Shown one piece after another: positions 15,301 through 20,879 of a DNA stretch of 24,338 nt (position 1 is its first letter; the number at the start of each line of letters is the position of its first letter). Below the pieces are notes generated by a model. It was not told the DNA's origin, ran no database searches, and was given only the letters and a program-made list of their open reading frames with translations. This DNA comes from CALAED01 sp937891035 (GTDB taxonomy: Bacteria > Actinomycetota > Actinomycetes > Streptosporangiales > Streptosporangiaceae): positions 1 through 24,338 of the forward strand of contig DASQSZ010000151.1 in assembly GCA_035642125.1 (NCBI GenBank). The letters are read 5' to 3'. The position numbers were made by a program, and so were the translations under genes.

Positions 15301-15921
15301 CTGGAGATCCTCGGCATGGACGTAAGCGCCCACGTGCTGAGCTGCTACGACGATCTGCTCGCCGGGCTCGGCGTCGTCCGCTCCCGCGACCTGCCCCGTT
15401 GCCGGGCGGGCGACCAGGTGCTCGTCGCCGGAGTCAAGATCGCCACTCAGACGCCGGCGGTCCGGTCGGGGCAACGGATCATCTTCGCCACCGTCGACGA
15501 CGCCACCGGCCCGGTCGATGTGACGTTCTTCGAGTCCGTTCAGGATCGCTGCGCGGCGACGGTGTTCGGCTCCTGGCTGCTCGTGATCCGCGGCACGGTG
15601 CGGCGCGCCGGCGGGCGGGCAGTCTCGATCAACGCCACCGCCTGCTGGGACCTCGCCGGGTTGTACGAGGCGTGGCGTACGGGCGGCGGCCTCGGCGCGG
15701 TCCGCAGGGCGATGGCGGTGCCCGACCGGCCGCGCCCGCCGGGTCCCGGCGGCGCCCCGATCACTTACGCCAACGGCTACCGGATCTCTCCGTACGCCGA
15801 CGTCGCCCCGGCCGGCGGAGCGGTCAAGCACCCGCCGCGCGCGCTTTGGCACGCGAGCGGCGGCAGCTCCGGCGGCTTCGTCGGCCGGCCCGCCCGCCTG
15901 GACCGGGGCAAGAGTGCCTGA
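12394..15921 (+). CDS. dnaE2: DNA polymerase III alpha subunit, DnaE2/ImuC-type (error-prone)
   Basis: This 1175-residue C-family polymerase extends past lesions during SOS mutagenesis. It has an N-terminal PHP domain, the palm with catalytic D408 and D410 in PDIDLD and D564 in LLKLDVIG, the FRPGPVNSDM and GFCKAHAAAFALPTYQSAW fingers segments, and a C-terminal OB fold (about 1000-1080). A QLPLG motif at 918-922 resembles a beta-clamp-binding site. The PHP metal site is degraded: the family HLxxHSD reads HLRTASA, so H10 and D12 positions are Ala and proofreading is probably absent. The ATG at 12394 lies 4 bp after the DUF6504 stop. A LexA box precedes the operon. A housekeeping DnaE1 is unlikely given the PHP changes and neighbours. 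It resembles the second DnaE of Streptomyces. Confidence 0.87.
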   Translation: MDPFIHLRTASAYSLRYGVARPDALVRQAAEFGMDALALTDRDGLYGAVKHLIACVKYDVRPILGADLELAAGGRVVTLATGRRGWASLCRLVTATHLTGPRAATRGTARAAVTTPELIAAHAAGLVVLLGPASDVGQAIAARRPDLAAARLAAWRERAGDVAIEIVDHQGKGESYRAARMLALAKEAGVPAVLSNAVRYLDPADSPVTHVLDAARKLVPLHRRHVEDQTGQAYFKSGKEMAQVAELVCGPDRDAAGDLFAQTRRLAERCVLDPEGDLGLGRTHLPEVTVDAPGGRGGRPATIAAAFAMLRARCAEGLVRRGYDGDARARDRLAHELGIIERRGLAAYFLVVADVAALIRSYGIRCAIRGSGAGCLVNYLLGIGDLDPLRHELVMERFLADSREGLPDIDLDVESARRLEAYHAIFDRYGDDRVACVSMLETYRARSAIRDVGAAVGLPPAEIDVIAKAFPHVRARRLGAALRDLPELRDSGLARLAEGRLAGLFRIAERLDGLPRHVALHPCGVLLSDVTLRDRTPVEKSLLGFPMSQYDKDDVEEMGLLKLDVIGVRMQSAMAHAVAEISRVSGGGERVELEEVPADDEPTYELIRTSRTLGCFQIESPGQRELVAKLGPRTMTDLVIDISLFRPGPVNSDMITPFLDARHGRRRVEYPHPALAPALAESNGVVVFHEQVLRIIDVMTGCGLSTAEWQRRRLGDDDTKDDVEAWFRDEARRNGYDAAVVDRVWAALSAFGAFGFCKAHAAAFALPTYQSAWLKRHHPAAFFAGVLTHDPGMYPKRAILDDARHFAIPILPLDVNRSAAAWCVEPVEGAASRGIRVALSEVKGISEDEVARIVAGRPYVSLGDFWRRAQVSRPVAERLALVGAFDALPGVRSAASRRDLMCQVGVLDRVGGRVTTGQLPLGPFPDEPAPDEPVLDGPSSDAGADLWYDYEVPAGGLPEMTPPEVIEAELEILGMDVSAHVLSCYDDLLAGLGVVRSRDLPRCRAGDQVLVAGVKIATQTPAVRSGQRIIFATVDDATGPVDVTFFESVQDRCAATVFGSWLLVIRGTVRRAGGRAVSINATACWDLAGLYEAWRTGGGLGAVRRAMAVPDRPRPPGPGGAPITYANGYRISPYADVAPAGGAVKHPPRALWHASGGSSGGFVGRPARLDRGKSA

Positions 15922-15967
15922 GCCGGCCTGAGCCGCCTGAGCCGGCCTGAGCCGCCTGAGCCGGTCT
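15920..15967. repeat. 19-bp tandem repeat overlapping the dnaE2 stop
   Basis: The unit GAGCCGGCCTGAGCCGCCT is present twice (15920-15938, 15939-15957) and then in part. It is itself built from CCTGAGCCG blocks and starts within the dnaE2 TGA stop. It fills the gap before the convergent DUF4328 gene. Confidence 0.6.
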
Positions 15968-15978
15968 AGCGGCCGCGC

Positions 15979-16656
15979 TCAGCCGCGACCGAACTGCAGC
16001 CGGGTGATATGGAAGACGATCGTCATGCACAGGGCGGCGGCGAGTGCCTGCGCGGCGGCTCCGGCCAGCCCGACCTGTGCGGCGAAGCGCGCGTCGGCGA
16101 GCGTGTCCATCCCGGCCGCCCGGAACAGCTGCGCCAGCCCGACCGCGCTCAGCAGGCTGACCCACCACGCGGCGACGATGGCGGCGGCGCGGTGCCGGTC
16201 GACGCGCCGGTGCGGCGCGCTGCCCACCCACACGTCGTGGACGAGCCGGGGCGGCAGCCAGAGGTTGACCACGGGCAGCAGCCAGCCGGCCACCACCCAC
16301 CCCGGGCGGTAGCGCCTGGCCGCCCCCGCCTGCCGGTGCGCCCGCCACAGCCACCCGAGGAACAGCACGCCGGTCAGCACGGCCAGCGTGCCGGTCACGG
16401 CGAAGACGTCGGCGTAGGCGGTGAGCACCTTGGTCGTCGCCCGCGGGTCGTAGGAGTCGCTCGTGGTCACGGTCAGCGGGCCGAACATGCGGGCGAGGCC
16501 AATTCCGGAACCGAGCGCCATGAACGCGTTGAAGCCGAGCAGCAAGAACACCGACAGGGCGAGCGCCCGGAAGTTACGCCGCCTGGCCCACGCGCCACAG
16601 CCCGGGCAGCGGCCGATCTCGGTCGGGATGATGTCGCCGCAAACGGCACACGGCAT
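15979..16656 (-). CDS. DUF4328 membrane protein with N-terminal zinc ribbon
   Basis: The 225-residue protein begins with a CxxC-x10-CxxC zinc ribbon (C3, C6, C17, C20), followed by about five to six membrane segments. The WWVSLLSA, GWVVAGWLLPVVNLWLPPRLVHDVW and FHITRLQ stretches are typical of DUF4328. The function of the family is unknown. I chose the ATG at 16656 because GGAGG lies 5 nt upstream and the protein then starts directly at the ribbon. Upstream in-frame starts would add 45 unlikely residues. It converges on dnaE2 and lies 131 bp downstream of the LLM gene on the same strand, so it may be its own unit. Confidence 0.85.
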   Translation of the reverse strand: MPCAVCGDIIPTEIGRCPGCGAWARRRNFRALALSVFLLLGFNAFMALGSGIGLARMFGPLTVTTSDSYDPRATTKVLTAYADVFAVTGTLAVLTGVLFLGWLWRAHRQAGAARRYRPGWVVAGWLLPVVNLWLPPRLVHDVWVGSAPHRRVDRHRAAAIVAAWWVSLLSAVGLAQLFRAAGMDTLADARFAAQVGLAGAAAQALAAALCMTIVFHITRLQFGRG

Positions 16657-16787
16657 ACCCGCCTCCGAGAACTTGCCAGGGAGTTTGACGACCCAACTCC
16701 CAGATCCTACGCAGCCCGGCGGATACCTGTGCCGACATCGGCCGAGCCCGGCCGCCACGCCGCCGTGTCGTTCCATGTTCGATCCGC

Positions 16788-17789
16788 TCACACCATGTCG
16801 CGGATCGCCCGCAACGTGGGCTCGTCCCTGACCCCGGCGATCAGCAGCGTGGTCACCGGGCTGTCATGCCACAGCCGCAGGCGTTCCTTGATCCGGCCGA
16901 GCGGGCCGAGCAGCGAGATGGAGTCGGCCAGCTCGTCTGGTACGGCGGCGATCGCCTCCGCCCGCCGTCCCGCCAAGAACAGCTCCTGGACCCGCGCCGC
17001 CGCGTCGGCGTGGCCCAGCCTGCCGATCAGATCGAGATGGAAGTTGCGGTCGCGGGCGCCCATGCCGCCGATGTAGAACGCGAGCGGGACCTTGGCCAAC
17101 TCGAGCGCGGCGGCGAGATCGTCGGTGACGATGGTCGTCACGGTGGCCGCGATGTCGAATTCCGCCGGCCGGGCCGCGAGCGACGCGCCGAACAAAGAGT
17201 CGATCTGGGCCGGGTCCACGAAGAGCGGCAGCCAGCCGTCCGCGATCTCGGCGGCCAGCGCGATGTTCTTGGGCCCTTCGGCGCCGAGATAGATGGGGAT
17301 GTCGGGCCGCACCGGATGCGCGATCGACTTGAGCGGCTTGCCGAGACCCGTACCGCCCGGATACGGCAGGGGATAGTACGGGCCACTCGATGTGACCGGC
17401 CCCTCGCGGCGCCAAATGTCGCGTAGGACACGTATGTACTCGCGCGTGCGGGCCAGCGGCTTGGGGAAGGGCACCCCGTACCACCCCTCGACAACCTGCG
17501 GTCCGGAGGCGCCGATGCCCAGGGTCAGCCGGCCGCCCGACAACGCGTCCAGCGTCAGCGCGTGCATGGCGGTCGCCGCCGGAGTGCGCGCGGACATCTG
17601 TGCGATGGACGTGCCGAGCTTGATGCGCGAGGTCCGCGCGCCGTACCAGGTGAGAGTGGTGAACGCGTCCGAGCCGTACGCCTCGGCCGTCCACACCGAG
17701 TCGTACCCCAGCCGCTCGGCGGCCAGCACCGTTTCGGTCGCGTCGTCGGGCTCGCGCTGCCAGTAACCGACGTTGATGCCGAGCCTCAT
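16788..17789 (-). CDS. LLM-class (luciferase-like, F420-type) oxidoreductase
   Basis: This 333-residue TIM-barrel protein belongs to the luciferase-like superfamily whose actinobacterial members mostly use F420H2. Diagnostic parts are GYDSVWTAEAYGSDAFTTL (28-46), KLGTSIAQMSARTPAATAM, the LTLDALSGGRLTLGIGASGPQVVEGWYG stretch and YLGAEGPKNIALAAEIADGW. Such enzymes reduce or oxidise small organic substrates in the cytoplasm. The start ATG at 17789 gives a standard family beginning (MRLGINVGYW). It diverges from an MFS transporter, with a KstR-like operator in the 78-bp gap, which suggests induction by a steroid- or lipid-derived ligand. Cofactor and substrate are inferred. Confidence 0.88.
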   Translation of the reverse strand: MRLGINVGYWQREPDDATETVLAAERLGYDSVWTAEAYGSDAFTTLTWYGARTSRIKLGTSIAQMSARTPAATAMHALTLDALSGGRLTLGIGASGPQVVEGWYGVPFPKPLARTREYIRVLRDIWRREGPVTSSGPYYPLPYPGGTGLGKPLKSIAHPVRPDIPIYLGAEGPKNIALAAEIADGWLPLFVDPAQIDSLFGASLAARPAEFDIAATVTTIVTDDLAAALELAKVPLAFYIGGMGARDRNFHLDLIGRLGHADAAARVQELFLAGRRAEAIAAVPDELADSISLLGPLGRIKERLRLWHDSPVTTLLIAGVRDEPTLRAIRDMV

Positions 17790-17821
17790 CCGCGCGCCCT
17801 CCCGACCGAACCCCGTCGAAC

Positions 17822-17835
17822 TAGAACACGTTCTA
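17822..17835. promoter_or_regulatory. KstR-like operator between LLM oxidoreductase and MFS genes
   Basis: TAGAACACGTTCTA has perfect TAGAAC/GTTCTA arms around AC and fits the published TetR-family KstR pattern TNNAACNNGTTNNA at every defined position. It lies 32 bp from each of the two divergent start codons, where it could repress both. KstR controls cholesterol and steroid catabolism in mycobacteria and rhodococci. The regulator gene is not in the window. Confidence 0.6.
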
Positions 17836-17867
17836 CCCGCTCCTCATTCAACCAGAAAGGCGTGTTC

Positions 17868-19049
17868 ATGGCGGCCGCCGCGCCGGCGTCCCCTTCCGGC
17901 CCCACCGCTCCGCCGCGTTCGCTCGTCGCCGCGTGCTTCCTCAGCAACTTCGACCGGTTCACCGTCGGTCCCGTCCTCATCGCCGTCGCGTCCGGGCTGC
18001 AGGTCCGGCTGTCCGCCACCGCGGCCGTGGTCAGCGGCTACGCCGTCGCCTACGGCCTCTCCCAGCCCGTGTGGGGGATGCTGTCCGACCGGTTCGGCCG
18101 GCTGCCGATCCTGCGCGGCGCGCTGCTCGCCGCGTCTCTCACCGGCGTGGCGTCCGCCCTCATGCCCGCGCTGTGGCCGCTGATCGTCATCCGCACGGTC
18201 ACGGGCGGCTTCTTCGGCGCGGTCGTCCCCGCCTCGCTCACCTATATCGGCGATACGATCCCGGTCTCGCGGCGGCAGGGGGCGCTGTCCGACCTCATGT
18301 CGGCGCTGGGCGTGAGCACTGCCGTCGCCATGGTGTTCTCCGGGGTCGTCACGCACTTCGCCGGCTGGCGTCCCGTCTTCGCGTTCCCCGCGGCGGCGGC
18401 CGGCGTCGTGGCAATCCTGCTTGGCCGGCTTCCCGAGCCGCCCCGCGTCGCCGCCACCCCCGCTGCGCGGTATCGTCCCCTGCTCACGGTGCTCGGCGAG
18501 CGGTGGTCGTACGTCGTGATGGTGCTTGGCCTGCTCGAAGGCGGCGTGCTGCTCGGCTGCCTGCCCTTCCTGCCGCCCGCGCTCCAGGGGCACGGTCTGT
18601 CGGCGGCGCGCGCCGGCGCCGTGGTCGGGCTGTACGGGGTGGGCATCCTCGTGTTCACCCGCGTGGTCAAGCGCCTCACGCCGCGCCGCCCGGCCTGGGC
18701 GCTGATCGTCGTCGGTGGCGTGACGATGGCCGCCGGCTATCTCGTGGCCGCCGACCGGCAGACGATCCCGGCCATCGCGATGACCGCCGTCTTGCTCGGC
18801 GCCGGCTGGGCCTTCATGCACTCGACCCTGCAGACCTGGGCCACCACCGTCGCTCCCGAGGCGCGCGGCACCGGCGTGGCGATGTTCGCGGCCGCCCTGT
18901 TCGTCGGCAGCGCCGCGGGCTCGGCCCTGGCCGGCCCGCTCGCGCAAGACGGCCGTTATGGCCTGCTCTTCGGCGCCGCGGCCCTGACCGTGATCCCCCT
19001 CACCGCGCTCGCCGCCCTCACCCGCCGCCGCTACACTCCGCGCGGCTGA
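17868..19049 (+). CDS. MFS transporter
   Basis: A 393-residue major facilitator protein with about 12 membrane helices. The MFS signature between helices 2 and 3 reads GMLSDRFGRLPILRG near residues 72-86, and a YIGDTIPVSRRQGALS segment follows helix 4. The length is typical of DHA1-type efflux carriers. The ATG at 17868 follows AAAGG with 7-nt spacing, and the protein starts with a short Ala/Pro-rich cytoplasmic tail. It is divergent from the LLM oxidoreductase and probably shares its operator, so it may move the substrate or product of that enzyme. The direction of transport and the solute are unknown. Confidence 0.88.
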   Translation: MAAAAPASPSGPTAPPRSLVAACFLSNFDRFTVGPVLIAVASGLQVRLSATAAVVSGYAVAYGLSQPVWGMLSDRFGRLPILRGALLAASLTGVASALMPALWPLIVIRTVTGGFFGAVVPASLTYIGDTIPVSRRQGALSDLMSALGVSTAVAMVFSGVVTHFAGWRPVFAFPAAAAGVVAILLGRLPEPPRVAATPAARYRPLLTVLGERWSYVVMVLGLLEGGVLLGCLPFLPPALQGHGLSAARAGAVVGLYGVGILVFTRVVKRLTPRRPAWALIVVGGVTMAAGYLVAADRQTIPAIAMTAVLLGAGWAFMHSTLQTWATTVAPEARGTGVAMFAAALFVGSAAGSALAGPLAQDGRYGLLFGAAALTVIPLTALAALTRRRYTPRG

Positions 19050-19127
19050 CCGCGCAAGGGCGACTGCGACGTCGAGATGGCGTCGCCGCACCGCCGGGAA
19101 CGTGCCTACGCCGGCGATGGGCTGGAC

Positions 19128-19976
19128 TCAGGCGGCCGCTCGGAAGGCTTCGGCCGCCTCGGTGATGGTCTCGATCGATTCCACCACGGACAGGGACGAC
19201 TTCCTGATCTGCTCGAATCGGTTGCGGTGCTGGCCGGTCTCCTCTGAGCTCTCCAGATAGACGTCGCCCATCGTGCCCTCGACATAGGCGATATCGGGGT
19301 CGGCCGGATCGGGAAAGGAAAGCATGGTGAATCTGCCGTCGAGACCGGCGTGCTCGCCCGCCGCGTACGGCAGCACCTGGATGGTCACGTGCGGGCGGCG
19401 CGCCGCCTCGACGAGCGCGAGCAACTGGGAGCCCATGACGGAAGGGCCGCCGATGGGACGGCGCAGCACCGCCTCGTCGAGGATCGCATGCAGTTTCGGC
19501 GCGTCGTCGCGGTCCAGCAACGTCTGGCGGATCTTGCGGGCGGCGATCCGGCGTTCGAGCGCCGCGCCGGACAGCATGCGCCCGGCCGTGATGACCGCGC
19601 GGGCGTAGTCCTCGGTCTGTAAAAGCCCGTGGATGAGCTGCGGATCCCAGGTGCAAATCCGTGCCGCCTCGTCTTCGAACCCCACGTAGCTGTCGGTGAA
19701 GACGTCCACATACGCCGTCCACCAGCCGCGCTGCCTGGCCTGCCGGGCCAGGGAGACGAGCGCGTCTCGCTCGGGGCCGGTGATGCCGTACAGGTCGAGG
19801 AGGTCGGCGACGTCACCGTGCCGCGGCCTGGTCTGGCCGGTCTCCAGCCGGGAGACGGTCGCCCGCGACCAGCCCAGGCGGTCGGCGACCTCCTGCAGGG
19901 TGAGCTGCTGTTCCTCCCGGAGGCGACGCAGCTCGCGGGCCAGCCGCCGGCCGCGGACCGTGGGACGGTACGTCAT
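19128..19976 (-). CDS. XRE-family regulator with DUF5753 (Scr1-like) domain
   Basis: This 282-residue actinobacterial regulator has an N-terminal XRE helix-turn-helix (about residues 12-65; LTLQEVADRLGWSRATVSRLETG) and a C-terminal DUF5753 domain from about 90 (DPQLIHGLLQTEDYARAVI, HVTIQVLPYAAGEHAGLDGRF). Such proteins pair with small DUF397 proteins and RsbW-like kinases in development and stress control. No DUF397 gene is adjacent; the partner here is the divergent ATP-binding protein at 20117. The start ATG at 19976 has only a weak GAG upstream. One TTA codon is present (plus-strand 19620-19622, the second Leu of GLLQTED), so BldA dependence is possible. The palindrome at 20025-20037 may be its autoregulatory operator. 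Confidence 0.9.
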   Translation of the reverse strand: MTYRPTVRGRRLARELRRLREEQQLTLQEVADRLGWSRATVSRLETGQTRPRHGDVADLLDLYGITGPERDALVSLARQARQRGWWTAYVDVFTDSYVGFEDEAARICTWDPQLIHGLLQTEDYARAVITAGRMLSGAALERRIAARKIRQTLLDRDDAPKLHAILDEAVLRRPIGGPSVMGSQLLALVEAARRPHVTIQVLPYAAGEHAGLDGRFTMLSFPDPADPDIAYVEGTMGDVYLESSEETGQHRNRFEQIRKSSLSVVESIETITEAAEAFRAAA

Positions 19977-20024
19977 TGCTTGCTCACAGACGAATAGACG
20001 AAGTTGGTTAAGAGAGTTGCAAAG

Positions 20025-20037
20025 CTGAGAATCTCAG
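20025..20037. promoter_or_regulatory. Palindromic operator candidate between XRE and ATP-binding genes
   Basis: CTGAGA-A-TCTCAG is a perfect 13-bp palindrome. It lies between a possible -35 (TTGCAA, 20017-20022) and -10 (TAAAGT, 20038-20043) for the rightward gene, although the 15-bp spacing is short. The placement is what is expected of a site for the adjacent XRE regulator. Confidence 0.5.
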
Positions 20038-20116
20038 TAAAGTCTAGGGACGTGTCTGGCCGGAGACGCACTGTGACGATCCGCCATGAGCCTAGCGGCG
20101 GCTACCGGAGGTCTGC

Positions 20117-20596
20117 ATGGCCTTAACCGCGCTGCACCCCGAATTGTGGGCCGGCGGTTGGAGCTGGCCGCTCCCCGGCGACGCCACCTGCGCGCGCCGC
20201 GCCCGCTCACTGGTCGTCGCCACGCTCTCGAAGCTCGCCGTCCCCGAAGAGACGGTCGCCGACGCCGAGCTGATGGTGAGCGAGCTGGCGACGAACGCGC
20301 ACCAGCACGCCGACGGCCATGTGCCCTACGAGCTGTGGCTGAGCCTGATCGATCAGCGCGAACTTTACTGTGCGATCTTCGACACACTCAGGATGCGCAC
20401 CCTGGCCCGGCCGATGAGCGTGGAGAAGTGCGACTACGGCCGCGGCCTCGGCATCGTCGCCGAGCTGTCGCACGGGCACTGGGGGGTGTCCAAGGCCTGG
20501 TCGCGGCGGCTCCCGCGCATCGCAGGCAAGGCCGTGTGGTTCGGCTGCCCGGTGGTCCCGGCAGCCGGTCTCGGCGTCACCTGGGACGCGCCCTGA
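20117..20596 (+). CDS. RsbW-like ATP-binding protein (GHKL/HATPase_c)
   Basis: This 159-residue single-domain GHKL ATPase resembles anti-sigma-factor serine kinases (RsbW/SpoIIAB). The N box is AELMVSELATNAHQH with E57 and N60, the G1 box aspartate is D89 in AIFDTLRM, and the G2 region is DYGRGLGIVAEL (106-117). The conserved GKAVWF block is at 137-142. Members phosphorylate anti-anti-sigma proteins or bind sigma factors; the target here is unknown. The ATG at 20117 follows GGAGG with 5-nt spacing. Codon 3 is TTA (20123-20125), an early position where BldA limitation would be strong. It diverges from the XRE/DUF5753 gene. Confidence 0.88.
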   Translation: MALTALHPELWAGGWSWPLPGDATCARRARSLVVATLSKLAVPEETVADAELMVSELATNAHQHADGHVPYELWLSLIDQRELYCAIFDTLRMRTLARPMSVEKCDYGRGLGIVAELSHGHWGVSKAWSRRLPRIAGKAVWFGCPVVPAAGLGVTWDAP

Positions 20597-20639
20597 GCGT
20601 TGCGGCCGGTCCGCCCGGTTCCCCCGGCCAGGACGTTGT

Positions 20640-20805
20640 GACATGCTGACGAGCGATGGACGCGGAGGAACCCGGTGCGAATCCGGGGCTGTCCCGCAAC
20701 TGTGACCAGGGAGTTCGCGCCTTACACCAGGGCCACGGCGGCGCCGCCGCCGGAAGGCCGAGGCGGGAGCTGCGATCTGGGAGCCAGGAGACTCCGGCCG
20801 TCGTA
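20640..20805 (+). ncRNA. Cobalamin (B12) riboswitch
   Basis: The leader contains the conserved parts of the cobalamin riboswitch in order: GGAACCCGGTGCGAATCC, then GCTGTCCCGCAACTGTGA, then the GGAAGGCCGAGG segment, and the B12 box AGCCAGGAGACTCC at about 20782-20795. It precedes cobalamin genes on the same strand. High adenosylcobalamin is expected to switch the operon off. I see no strong terminator after it. Control of translation is therefore likely, with the CTCC near 20792 able to pair with the GGAG near 20847. Outer boundaries are approximate. Confidence 0.93.
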
Positions 20806-20852
20806 CGAAGCCACCGCGGGCGTGGACACCCGAGGGAAAGGACGCAGGAGAC

Positions 20853-20879
20853 ATGGCGACGTGTCTGAGTAAGGTTTGA
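20853..20879 (+). CDS. Eight-codon leader ORF between riboswitch and chelatase gene
   Basis: ATG at 20853 follows CAGGAG with close 2-nt spacing and encodes MATCLSKV, ending in TGA at 20877-20879. The stop overlaps the TTG start of the chelatase gene (TTGA). The chelatase frame has a TAA at 20870-20872, so its first possible start is that TTG, and the TTG has no well-spaced SD of its own. The short ORF may therefore deliver ribosomes to the chelatase by termination-reinitiation. A frameshift or sequencing error that should join the two frames is the main alternative. Confidence 0.5.
   Translation: MATCLSKV

Noticed and set aside
13225..15852. Long open frame on the minus strand (875 codons) opposite dnaE2
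   Set aside because: It lies wholly antisense to a polymerase with all catalytic motifs. Its translation is Arg/Pro/Gly/His-rich without domains, as expected for the mirror frame of GC-rich coding DNA.
17822..17835. Possible LexA box in the LLM/MFS gap because of GAAC and GTTC half-sites
   Set aside because: The half-sites are 2 bp apart, while the LexA box needs 4. The site fits the KstR pattern instead.
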